Shown: positions 1 to 8,129 of the stretch, piece after piece | Layout: every line of letters begins with the position of its first letter | Position numbering within the stretch: the first letter of the stretch is position 1 | Assembly (NCBI GenBank): GCA_041394885.1 | Contig: JAWKHI010000024.1 | Coordinates: forward strand, 1 to 64,000 | Length of the DNA stretch: 64,000 nt | Direction: 5' to 3' | DNA from: DSOI01 sp041394885 | GTDB taxonomy: Bacteria > Acidobacteriota > Terriglobia > Bryobacterales > Bryobacteraceae | Translations under genes and position numbers: made by a program | The notes under the pieces: generated by a model | Database searches by the model: none | Seen by the model: the letters and a program-made list of their open reading frames with translations, nothing else | What the model was told of the DNA's origin: nothing

Positions 1-1027
1 CGTTCCAGGTGAGCCACTTGGTGAGTTTGGCCGAGACGCCGGCATCGAAATTCTGGCGGTAGCCACGGACCATGCTGATCTTATCCCGGTTATCGAGGAC
101 TTTATTCAAAGTGTTGAACATACGATAACCCTGAAAGAAGCTGACACGGCTGTTGAGCGCATAAGTCAAGTCGTCACCCCAGTAGGCTTCCGCCTTGTTG
201 GTGACGAACGGATCGGGGTCTATAGCGGGAGCGGGCCCACCCGGGGGATCGAATTTCTCACGGTTCCAGGCGATACCGCCGACCAGATCGAGCCGGCCGC
301 GTTCGCTCTTCCAGACGCCGAAGCCCACGCCGCCGCCGAGCACCATGCGCAGGTCAAGGTTCTGGAAGCGGTCATATTCGTAGTCATTGAAGAGGTTCAA
401 GAACAGACGGGGACTGAGATTTCTGTTGTAGGCCCAACCGCCGCGGACGGCCTGAGCGGTCTGCGAACTGACGTTGTTCACCGTAGCCGACGCTTTGATG
501 AAATTGAAATAGAGGCTTGTCTTGTCGCTGTTGGTGACGCGATTGGCGCTGATTGGAATCGTGAAGGTGGAGGTACGGGCGTTGCCGCGGGTTCCGGCGA
601 AACCGATGTTGCCGCCGATGGCCCACAGATCCGTGAGGCGGGGCGCGAGCAGGCGTTCGTAGGCGGCCTGCTCGGCGGCGTTGCGGATGGTGGCGATTTG
701 CTCGGACAAAACGGTTTTGGCCGCGCCGCCGGACTTGATCTCGAGGCTCTTGTCGGCGTTGGTGGAGACGGTGCCGAGAACGGTTTCTCCGCCGGAGATG
801 CCGACGTTGACCGGAGTGTCGGCTGTGAGTGACACTACCTGCTCCCAGGGGATGGTAACGGGTCCGGCGATGTCGCTTTTGAAGACGAGGTTCTTAGCGT
901 CTTTCTTGATGACCGATCCGGTGAGGCGGTCGCCATTTTTCATCGTGACTTGGTCCGCGGCGGAGACGATGGCGGCTGCGGCCAGCGAGCAGAAGAGCAG
1001 ATTCAGCGTCGTGCTTTGTGATTTCAT
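1..1027 (-). CDS. DUF481 (YdiY-like) outer-membrane protein, 3' end cut by window
   Basis: The reading frame starts at ATG 1025-1027 and runs off the left edge, so about 342 codons are visible and the C-terminus is missing. Residues 1-22 are a hydrophobic signal peptide. Next comes a short domain of the type that precedes DUF481 (visible motif MKNGDRLTGSV, then a valine-rich strand region). The rest consists of alternating aromatic/polar strands (for example NRNLSPRLFLNLFNDYEYDR) typical of a DUF481 beta-barrel. Family members are 'salt-induced outer membrane proteins' of unknown exact role. Outer-membrane location is inferred from the signal peptide and barrel pattern. No partner gene is visible, because the 5' side borders a divergent zinc-ribbon/site-2-protease group. 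Confidence 0.8.
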   Translation of the reverse strand, partial: MKSQSTTLNLLFCSLAAAAIVSAADQVTMKNGDRLTGSVIKKDAKNLVFKSDIAGPVTIPWEQVVSLTADTPVNVGISGGETVLGTVSTNADKSLEIKSGGAAKTVLSEQIATIRNAAEQAAYERLLAPRLTDLWAIGGNIGFAGTRGNARTSTFTIPISANRVTNSDKTSLYFNFIKASATVNNVSSQTAQAVRGGWAYNRNLSPRLFLNLFNDYEYDRFQNLDLRMVLGGGVGFGVWKSERGRLDLVGGIAWNREKFDPPGGPAPAIDPDPFVTNKAEAYWGDDLTYALNSRVSFFQGYRMFNTLNKVLDNRDKISMVRGYRQNFDAGVSAKLTKWLTWN

Positions 1028-1207
1028 TTTGTTCTCGTTTAGGGACGGGGCTTGATTTGGGCTCGGTCTCTGGGATTTGGGATTCCTATCTCGATCCGGA
1101 TAGCTTCCTGTGCTTCTACTTGCACTCTCTCTTTCCACTGTAGCGATTCTTCCGGGCGATGTCAGCAGATCTCCCAAACGGGGAGGGTATGATTCTTAAG
1201 GATGACA
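1028..1207. other. Intergenic region, divergent promoters expected
   Basis: This 180-bp gap separates the leftward DUF481 gene from the rightward zinc-ribbon gene and must hold both promoters. I see no strong consensus promoter or hairpin. The only clear signal is the AAGGA ribosome-binding site at 1198-1202 that serves the rightward gene. Confidence 0.4.
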
Positions 1208-1468
1208 ATGCCGGAACAGGAAGCGCCGCAATGCGCCGAGTGCGGGCGCCTGCTGGCGGAAAGCGGCGCGGCATGGGATGGAGTTCCTGTGTGCGCGGCG
1301 TGCATGGAACCGGAGCCAGAAGAGGCAGAGCGGCCCGAACCCGGGGCTGGGGCATATCTGCGAGGGATCGGGTGGATTCTGACGGCGGCGGTGGGATCTT
1401 TGATTGCGTCGATGGTGGCAGTGTGGATTTTCCACATCGTGTCCCGATTTTTGGGTAATTTGGGATGA
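1208..1468 (+). CDS. Small zinc-ribbon membrane protein
   Basis: An 86-residue protein. The start at ATG 1208 is preferred over ATG 1202 because AAGGA (1198-1202) lies 5 nt before 1208 and would overlap the other codon. The N-terminal half has two CxxC knuckles (CAEC and CAAC, 17 residues apart) separated by an acidic stretch, a likely zinc ribbon. The C-terminal half has one hydrophobic helix (about residues 55-80) ending near the C-terminus. This suggests a cytosolic metal-binding head tethered to the inner membrane. The next large gene encodes a zinc-ribbon site-2 protease, so the two may work together; that is inference from proximity and shared domain type. Exact function is unknown. Confidence 0.65.
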   Translation: MPEQEAPQCAECGRLLAESGAAWDGVPVCAACMEPEPEEAERPEPGAGAYLRGIGWILTAAVGSLIASMVAVWIFHIVSRFLGNLG

Positions 1469-1513
1469 GGGTTTCCGGCTGAAAAACGCCGATAGAAGCC
1501 GCAGGATACATTC

Positions 1514-1615
1514 ATGCAAGATCCACGGGCGGGCATTGGCCCCGAGGGGGCGTTACTGGAGAACCGGCGGGTATCAGTGGAAGTCGCCGATGGGCTGGAA
1601 ACGAAGGCGCCGTGA
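1514..1615 (+). CDS. Possible 33-residue leader ORF coupled to the site-2 protease
   Basis: ATG 1514 opens a 33-codon frame whose TGA (1613-1615) overlaps the GTG start of the next gene (1612-1614), a classic translational-coupling arrangement. The peptide is charged and has no hydrophobic segment or recognised motif. No strong ribosome-binding site precedes it. It could be a real small protein, a coupling leader or chance. The stop/start overlap is the main evidence. Confidence 0.3.
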   Translation: MQDPRAGIGPEGALLENRRVSVEVADGLETKAP

Positions 1616-2634
1616 GCGATTGCGCCCACTGTGGGGCGGCCGTAGCGCCGGACGCGATGAACTGCGGCGAGTGCGGGCACCTGCTCCATGGCGACCTTTT
1701 GCGTGATCTGCACGCGGAGGCGGTGGAGGCGTCCAATCGCGGGGAAGCGAGCGAGGAACTGCGGCTTTGGCGCGCATCGCTCGACTTGCTGCCGCCGGGA
1801 ACGCAACAGCACAGCGCGATCAAAGCGCGAGTGGATGCGTTGAGCGAGGCGATCGACAAGGGAGAGGCAGCCGAAGGCGGGGAAGGGCCGGGGAATTGGG
1901 TCAAGAAGGGGTCACCAGCGGCGGGCGCCGCGCTGCTGTTGTTGTGGAAGTTCAAAACCGTGGCGCTACTGGCGCTGACCAAGGGGAAACTGCTGCTGTT
2001 CGGGTTGACGAAGCTGAGTACGCTTTCTTCGATGCTGGTTTCGTTCGGGGCCTACTGGGCGCTGTATGGATGGATGTTCGGGTTGGGGTTGGTGCTGTCG
2101 ATCTACGTGCATGAAATGGGCCATGTATGGGCGCTGCGGCAATTGGGGTTTGCCGCGTCCGCGCCTATGTTCATCCCTCTGATGGGCGCGGTGGTGCGCT
2201 TGTATCAGCGTCCGTCGAGCCCGCGGGAAGATGCGCGAATCGGGTTGGGTGGGCCGATTTGGGGAACGGTGGGGGCCGCGGCTACGTTCGCGCTGTACTA
2301 CGCCTCTGGGAAGGCCGTGATCGGCACGGTGGCGCACTTTGCCGCGTGGATCAACCTATTGAACCTGATCCCGGTTTGGCAGTTGGACGGATCACGGGCG
2401 TTTGCGGCGCTGGCGCGCCCGCAGCGGGTGATGGCGCTCGTGGCGATCGGGGTGTGTTTCGCGGCTGGGCGTGAGGGCCTTTTGGTGGCACTGGCCGCGG
2501 CGGCGGGCTTCCGCCTGTTCACCAAGGACTGTCCTCCGCAAGGGGACGCCAAGACGCTGTATCACTATTGCGGACTGGTGGCGGCGTTGGCAGCGATGAC
2601 GGCGATTCCGTTTCCCGACGCTCCCCCGCGGTAA
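1612..2634 (+). CDS. Zinc-ribbon site-2 protease (M50 family metallopeptidase)
   Basis: A 340-residue protein starting at GTG 1612. The N-terminus is a zinc ribbon (CAHC, then CGEC after 10 residues). Residues about 25-80 form a helical region rich in Ala/Glu/Leu. Several membrane helices follow. The catalytic HExxH motif is HEMGH, in a hydrophobic stretch near residue 170, and the second motif, NLIPVWQLDG, near residue 250, supplies the conserved Asp. This is the signature of intramembrane zinc proteases of the S2P/M50 class, which cleave membrane-spanning substrates, often in regulated proteolysis. The substrate is unknown. The soluble zinc ribbon suggests a cytosolic recognition domain. 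The start overlaps the stop of a 33-codon ORF. Confidence 0.85.
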   Translation: MSDCAHCGAAVAPDAMNCGECGHLLHGDLLRDLHAEAVEASNRGEASEELRLWRASLDLLPPGTQQHSAIKARVDALSEAIDKGEAAEGGEGPGNWVKKGSPAAGAALLLLWKFKTVALLALTKGKLLLFGLTKLSTLSSMLVSFGAYWALYGWMFGLGLVLSIYVHEMGHVWALRQLGFAASAPMFIPLMGAVVRLYQRPSSPREDARIGLGGPIWGTVGAAATFALYYASGKAVIGTVAHFAAWINLLNLIPVWQLDGSRAFAALARPQRVMALVAIGVCFAAGREGLLVALAAAAGFRLFTKDCPPQGDAKTLYHYCGLVAALAAMTAIPFPDAPPR

Positions 2635-2695
2635 ACGAGCCGGCAAGGCGGGCAGCCGTTTGCGGGGTATACAATTACGGCAGGCGAGGCGTTCG

Positions 2696-5122
2696 GTGGA
2701 TCAGTATCGATATCGAGTAATTCCAGTTCTACTCTCTGTCCTGTTTTTTGGCCGGCCAGCTCCGGCGGCCGATGCGGTCAGTTTCACGCGGGATGTGGCT
2801 CCCGTGCTCGACGCCAAGTGCCGGGCGTGCCATCAGGACAGCAATCGGAGCGGCGGCTTTTCCATTTCGACGCCGGAGGGATTGTTGAAGGCGATCGAGC
2901 CCGGCAACGCGGACGGCAGCTTGTTGGTGAAAGTGATTTCGGGCGTGCGTCCCCGAATGCCGAAGGCCGGAGCGGCGTTGTCGGCCGCGGAAGTGGCGCA
3001 GGTACGGGCATGGGTGGAGCAGGGGGCGGCGGTGGATGGGGAGACGAAAGCACCGTGGTGGTCATTGCGGCCATTGCGGAAACGCGAAGGCGCGCCCGAC
3101 ATTGACGCGTATGTGGGGCGCGGGCTGGCGGCCAAGGGGCTGACGCCGTCGCCGGAAGCGGACCGCCGGACATTGCTGCGGCGGCTTTACTACGACCTGC
3201 ACGGATTGCCTCCTTCGCCGGAAGCGATCGCGGCGTTCGAGAGTGACCGATCGCCGGAGGCCTACGAGCGGGTGGTGGACCAGTTGCTGGCCTCGCCGCG
3301 GTATGGCGAACGATGGGCGCGCCACTGGCTGGACGTGGTCCACTACGGCGATTCGCATGGCTACGACAAGGACAAGCCTCGCGAGAATGCATGGCCTTAT
3401 CGGGACTGGGTGATCGCCGCCCTGAATGGAGATATGGCATACGGGCGATTCGTGGAATCGCAGATCGCTGGGGACGTACTGTTCCAGGATGAGCCTACGG
3501 CGCTGGTGGCGACGGGGTTCCTGGCGGCGGGCCCGTGGGACTTCGTGGGACATCAGGAATTGAAGGAAGGCACAACGGATAAGAACCTGACGCGGCTGCT
3601 CGACCGCGACGATGTAGTTGCCGCGACGATGTCAACATTCACGAGCATGACGGTGCACTGCGCGCGATGCCACGACCATAAATTCGACCCGATTCCGCAG
3701 CGCGACTACTACTCGCTGCAGGCGGTGTTCGCGGGCGTGGATCGCGCGGATCGCCCTTGGGACGAGGATCCGGCGCTGATGCGGCGGCGGGCGGCGGTCC
3801 TCGAGCGGAAGCGGGCGGCGATGCTCGAGTTGCAGCCACTGCTCGACAAAGTGGAATTCGCCACGAGTCCGGAACTGGTGGAGTTGGACGATCGGATCCG
3901 CGACGGCAAGCTTCTGATGACACATATGGGGCAACCGAAAACGGCGGCCGAGGAAGCGGAGAAAAAGCGTCTGCAGGCGCGGGTGGAGCGGGATCAGGAG
4001 CAGCGCAAAGCATTGCTGGACGCGCTGGTGGGGGCCGAGACGTACGCGGCGATATCGCGGGCCAAAGTCCGTGTGGCGGCGGTGGATGGGGAATTGGAGG
4101 CGCTGCCGAAGCCGCGGATGGTTTACGCAGGGACGTCGCTGTTCACGAGGGTGGGCAATTTTCGTCCGGCGCTGGAGCCGCGTCCGGTGACGATTCCGGG
4201 GCGGGATGGCGAGATTTCGCCGCACGCGTTATCTTGCGTCAAAGGCGCGCAGTGGCGGCTGCCGGAGAACGTGGAAGGGGAGGGCGCACGGCGAGCGGCC
4301 TTGGCGCGATGGATCACCGACAAAGAGAACATGCTGACGTGGCGCTCGATCGTGAATCGCGTGTGGCACTATCATTTCGGGGCAGGCATCGTGGATACAC
4401 CGAACGATTTCGGGCGTATGGGATCGCAGCCGACGCATCCGGAACTGCTGGATCATCTGGCTGTGTGGTTCCGCGACGAAGCCGGCGGGTCTTTGAAGAA
4501 GCTGCACAAGCGGATTGCGATGTCGGCGGCGTACCGGCAATCGTCGGCGCATCGGGCGGAGGCGGCGGCCATCGACGGCGACAACCGGCTGCTGTGGCGG
4601 ATGAACCGGGGACGGCTGGACGCGGAATCGGTTCGAGACTCGGTGCTGGCGATCGCGGGGAAACTGGACCTGACGATGGGCGGGCCGGGCGCGCGGATGT
4701 TCTTCTTCAAGAACGATCATTCGCCGGTATATGACTATGCGCGGTTCGACCCCGACAGTGAGGGTGGCTACAGGCGCAGCATCTACCGCTTCATCGTACG
4801 CAGCGTGCCGGATCCTTTCCTCGAGCGGCTGGATTGTCCGGACCCGTCCCTGCTGGCCCCAAAGCGGACGGTGACGCTGACGGCGATACAGGCGTTGGCG
4901 CTGTGGAACAACCCATTCATGATCCGAATGTCGGAGCACCTGGCCGAGCGCGTGGCGGGAGCGGGCGCGGATGGGCAGGTGAGTGCGATGGTACGCCTGG
5001 TGCTGGGCCGTGCGCCTTCGGCCGAGGAGTCCGGACGGCTGCGCGCATACGCCGAGCGCCATGGCGCGGCGAATCTGGCAAGGTTGTTATTCAATACGAA
5101 CGAATTTCTTTTTGTGGACTAG
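2696..5122 (+). CDS. PSCyt1-DUF1549-DUF1553 (PSD1) protein
   Basis: About 808 residues. I place the start at GTG 2696 because it leaves a short N-terminus followed directly by a hydrophobic signal peptide ending PAPAADA. A TTG at 2660 is in frame and also possible, and a TATACAAT -10-like element lies just after it, which argues for the downstream start. Domain order: a planctomycete-type cytochrome c region with a haem site KCRACH near residue 40, then DUF1549 with a second CxxCH (HCARCHDHKFDP), then DUF1553 in the C-terminal half. These proteins are exported and sit beside DUF1501 proteins, as here (4-nt gap to the next gene). The family is abundant in Planctomycetes and Acidobacteria; biochemical function is poorly known, possibly linked to polysaccharide degradation. 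Confidence 0.88.
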   Translation: MDQYRYRVIPVLLSVLFFGRPAPAADAVSFTRDVAPVLDAKCRACHQDSNRSGGFSISTPEGLLKAIEPGNADGSLLVKVISGVRPRMPKAGAALSAAEVAQVRAWVEQGAAVDGETKAPWWSLRPLRKREGAPDIDAYVGRGLAAKGLTPSPEADRRTLLRRLYYDLHGLPPSPEAIAAFESDRSPEAYERVVDQLLASPRYGERWARHWLDVVHYGDSHGYDKDKPRENAWPYRDWVIAALNGDMAYGRFVESQIAGDVLFQDEPTALVATGFLAAGPWDFVGHQELKEGTTDKNLTRLLDRDDVVAATMSTFTSMTVHCARCHDHKFDPIPQRDYYSLQAVFAGVDRADRPWDEDPALMRRRAAVLERKRAAMLELQPLLDKVEFATSPELVELDDRIRDGKLLMTHMGQPKTAAEEAEKKRLQARVERDQEQRKALLDALVGAETYAAISRAKVRVAAVDGELEALPKPRMVYAGTSLFTRVGNFRPALEPRPVTIPGRDGEISPHALSCVKGAQWRLPENVEGEGARRAALARWITDKENMLTWRSIVNRVWHYHFGAGIVDTPNDFGRMGSQPTHPELLDHLAVWFRDEAGGSLKKLHKRIAMSAAYRQSSAHRAEAAAIDGDNRLLWRMNRGRLDAESVRDSVLAIAGKLDLTMGGPGARMFFFKNDHSPVYDYARFDPDSEGGYRRSIYRFIVRSVPDPFLERLDCPDPSLLAPKRTVTLTAIQALALWNNPFMIRMSEHLAERVAGAGADGQVSAMVRLVLGRAPSAEESGRLRAYAERHGAANLARLLFNTNEFLFVD

Positions 5123-5126
5123 ACCG

Positions 5127-6497
5127 ATGAGACGGCGTAACTTTCTTTGGACCTATGGCGGAGGCCTTGGCGGCGTGGCGCTGGCGCATATGCTACAAGG
5201 CGCGGAGCGGCCGAAGGCTCGCGCGAAGCGGGTGGTGCAAATCTTTCTATCCGGCGCCGCATCCCAGTGCGACAGCTTCGACTATAAGCCGCTGCTGATC
5301 CGTAAGGCTGGGGAGAAGTGGGATCCGGGCGAAAAGGTGGAGTTATTCCAGAGCAATCCGGGCGCGGTGATGCCGAGCCCGTGGGCGTGGAAACAGCATG
5401 GGCAGTGCGGGAAGTGGGTGAGCGAACTGTTCCCGCACCAAGCGTCGTGCGTGGATGAGATGGCGTTCGTGCACTCGCTGATTTCGAAGTCGAACATCCA
5501 TGGCCCGGCGACGTTCATGCAGAATACCGGCTTCATCCTGCCGGGATTCCCGAGCGCGGGGGCGTGGGTCTCGTACGCGCTGGGGAGCATGAACGAGAAC
5601 CTGCCGGTATTCGTGGTACTGCCGGATCCGCGCGGGGTGCCGCCGAACGGACCGGCGAACTGGTCATCGGGCTTTCTGCCGGCAGGGCATCAGGCGACGA
5701 CGATCCGGATCGGGACGCCGAATCCGATCCATGATCTGTTTCCGCCAAAGGCGCCTTATTTGACCGCGGAGGGCGAGCGGGATGGCCTGCAACTGCTGGA
5801 GCAAATGAATCGCTCACATCTGGCGAGCCGGGAGGGGGATTCGCGGCTCGAGGCGCGGATACAGTCCTACGAGATGGCGGCGCGGTTGCAGTTGAGCGCG
5901 CCGGAGGTGATGGCCGTGAGCGGGGAGAGCGAGGCGACGCGGAAACTGTACGGGATGGACGATCCGCTGACGGCGGACATGGGGGAGCGGTGCCTGGTGG
6001 CGCGGCGACTGCTGGAGCGCGGGGTGCGCTTCGTGCAATTGTGGAGCGGCGCCGACAATGGCTTCCCGCGGCGGAACTGGGACAGCCATGAGAACCTGGC
6101 CAAGGATCACTGGGACATGGGCGTGGCGATGGACAAACCGGTGGCGGGTTTGATCAAGGATCTGAAGTCGCGGGGGTTGCTGGAAGATACGATCGTGCAT
6201 TGGGCCACCGAGTTCGGGCGGATGCCCTGCAGCCAGGGAAGCAAGGGCCGGGATCACAACCCGTTCGGGTTTACTACTTGGCTGGCGGGCGGCGGCGTCC
6301 GTGGCGGAACGAGTTATGGGGCTACCGATGAGTGGTCATACAAAGCCGTGGAGAAGCCGGTGTATTGTTACGATATCCATGCGACGATGCTGCACTTACT
6401 CGGGATCGAGCACACGAAGTTAACTTATAGGCACAATGGGATCGACCGGCGGTTGACGGATGTGCACGGGTCCGTCATTGAGGACATCGTGGCGTAG
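5127..6497 (+). CDS. DUF1501 family secreted protein
   Basis: A 456-residue protein starting at ATG 5127, 4 nt after the stop of the PSD1 gene, so almost certainly cotranscribed with it. The N-terminus MRRRNFLWTYGGGLGG has the twin-arginine pattern (RRxFL) and a glycine-rich hydrophobic core, suggesting Tat export. The body matches the DUF1501 family (alkaline-phosphatase-like fold), with IFLSGAASQCDSFDYKP at the start of the mature domain and a conserved WATEFGRMP segment with Asp/His residues (RDHNP) towards the C-terminus. DUF1501 and PSD1 proteins are usually neighbours and probably act together in the periplasm; the reaction is not established. Confidence 0.9.
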   Translation: MRRRNFLWTYGGGLGGVALAHMLQGAERPKARAKRVVQIFLSGAASQCDSFDYKPLLIRKAGEKWDPGEKVELFQSNPGAVMPSPWAWKQHGQCGKWVSELFPHQASCVDEMAFVHSLISKSNIHGPATFMQNTGFILPGFPSAGAWVSYALGSMNENLPVFVVLPDPRGVPPNGPANWSSGFLPAGHQATTIRIGTPNPIHDLFPPKAPYLTAEGERDGLQLLEQMNRSHLASREGDSRLEARIQSYEMAARLQLSAPEVMAVSGESEATRKLYGMDDPLTADMGERCLVARRLLERGVRFVQLWSGADNGFPRRNWDSHENLAKDHWDMGVAMDKPVAGLIKDLKSRGLLEDTIVHWATEFGRMPCSQGSKGRDHNPFGFTTWLAGGGVRGGTSYGATDEWSYKAVEKPVYCYDIHATMLHLLGIEHTKLTYRHNGIDRRLTDVHGSVIEDIVA

Positions 6498-6513
6498 CTT
6501 CGCGTCTGTCCAC

Positions 6514-8100
6514 TTACTCGTAAAAGGGTTGAATGGACGAGATGGCGATGTGGATGAAGATGCCGAGGTCAAGGCCGGGGGCGGCGAAGCGGCGCAAACC
6601 TCCTGGAGCGGTGGTGACCAGGGTCAGTTTGCCGTTGGGGATTCCGAAAATCTGAGAGCTTTCCGGCAGCAGTGACAGGACACGGGCAGGCACCGTGAAG
6701 GAGCGGTCTCCGGCGCGGAGGACGCAGGAGAACGAAACCTGCTCCTCGCCGCAGGCGCCACGAGAGCTTCCGAACAGGGTGAGCGGATGATCGGGCGGCC
6801 CGGACCAGTCCCAGGCGACGGGGAGGTCCCGATCGCGGCGAATGCGATCGAAGCGGGTGGTGAGGCGGAGCGCAATGGCTTCGGTGTCTATGGTGAATGG
6901 GCCGACATCGGGTCCACCGGGGCCGTTCGAGATACGGTACCGGGCGGGCGGCAGAACGATGCGCCGGGCGTCCTCATAGCGCCCGATGTTTTCCGGTTTC
7001 GGCAGCATCTGAAACTGGGCGGCCGGGCTCGTGATGCCGATGGCTGCTCCAGCGTCGAGCGGCACTTGGTCACGCACCACCGGTTGCGGCGGGAACGCGG
7101 TGCCGAGGGTGACCGCGCAGGAGCCGATGGGCACATCGGCGCTCGGCTCGAACTCGCGCAGAGGCGCCTCGACGTCGCCATTGAGACGTCCACGCTGGAA
7201 CGCCGCGAAGCGAACCGAGTCATCGAGCGCGGTGGGGAGCAGGACCGAACCGAAGCCATCGAGGAAGACGATGGAGCCGAGCCTGAAGTTCGGGTCACTC
7301 GAGAGCACGGGAGGAGGCGATATGCGGGAGCGGCATCCGCCGACAGCGATCCATCCCGCATTGCTGGGCACTCCATCGGCTTCGACGATCAAGGGAACCT
7401 GGCAGCCTTCGATGCCGGCGGGTGTTTCAAAGACGATTTGGTCGAGGCCGGCGCAGCAACCGGAGCGGCCCCGATAGGTGACGCGGGCGAGACGGTCGCC
7501 GATCCAGACGCGGACATCGAGACCGGGAAGGTCGCCGGGGATGGGTCCGCGGGCTTCGTCGCCCGGCGCCGCGCCAAGTCCGGTGCCCCAGAGTACGCCG
7601 AGATGTCCGGCCTGGAGCAGCCCTGAGGCGGAGGCGTTGGTGAGGGCAGCCTGGCCGCGCCCGCGTGAATTTGTGGTGAACAGTCCGAAGGCGTTCCTGC
7701 GAATACGGATGGGGGCGGGCGGGCTGGATCTGCCGCGATAGGTGACGGTGACGGTTCCATCGCCGGGCGGGGCTGTGGAAGGGAGGATGGCGCCGATTTG
7801 CGCGGCGGAGACGTACAGTGGGAGCGCGTCGAAGGCGGCGGGGCCGATTTGCACGCGGACCGAGACATCGGCGAGCGAAGCGGCGAGGGGGAAGGCTGCG
7901 GATTGGAGCCCGGCGGGGCCGAGATCCTTGCCGAAGATGGCGAACAGCGATCCGGGGGCGACGCCGCCGTTGGCGGCGCAGGCGGGGGCGTAGCTGGCGT
8001 TGTTGAGGACGCCGTTGGGCGCGATGGTAGGGGCGTCCTGGCCGGAGAGGATTGCGGCCACAGCCAGAAAATAGGGAATTGCTCGCATGCGTAGGGTCAT
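6514..8100 (-). CDS. Secreted protein with N-terminal TIGR03437 (Solibacter-type) domain
   Basis: A 528-residue protein; ATG at 8098-8100 places a signal peptide (MRAIPYFLAVAAILSG) near the start. Residues about 28-250 fit the TIGR03437 domain: NGVLNNASYAP, then APGSLFAIFGKDL, then repeated beta strands. This domain is typically C-terminal in large Solibacter-type secreted proteins; here it is N-terminal, followed by about 280 residues I cannot assign, with Cys pairs that may form disulphides. It is likely extracytoplasmic. The gene is divergent from the AAA ATPase gene, with only 29 bp between start codons. Confidence 0.75.
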   Translation of the reverse strand: MTLRMRAIPYFLAVAAILSGQDAPTIAPNGVLNNASYAPACAANGGVAPGSLFAIFGKDLGPAGLQSAAFPLAASLADVSVRVQIGPAAFDALPLYVSAAQIGAILPSTAPPGDGTVTVTYRGRSSPPAPIRIRRNAFGLFTTNSRGRGQAALTNASASGLLQAGHLGVLWGTGLGAAPGDEARGPIPGDLPGLDVRVWIGDRLARVTYRGRSGCCAGLDQIVFETPAGIEGCQVPLIVEADGVPSNAGWIAVGGCRSRISPPPVLSSDPNFRLGSIVFLDGFGSVLLPTALDDSVRFAAFQRGRLNGDVEAPLREFEPSADVPIGSCAVTLGTAFPPQPVVRDQVPLDAGAAIGITSPAAQFQMLPKPENIGRYEDARRIVLPPARYRISNGPGGPDVGPFTIDTEAIALRLTTRFDRIRRDRDLPVAWDWSGPPDHPLTLFGSSRGACGEEQVSFSCVLRAGDRSFTVPARVLSLLPESSQIFGIPNGKLTLVTTAPGGLRRFAAPGLDLGIFIHIAISSIQPFYE

Positions 8101-8129
8101 CTGAATTCTGCCACAATTGACGTTGAGCA

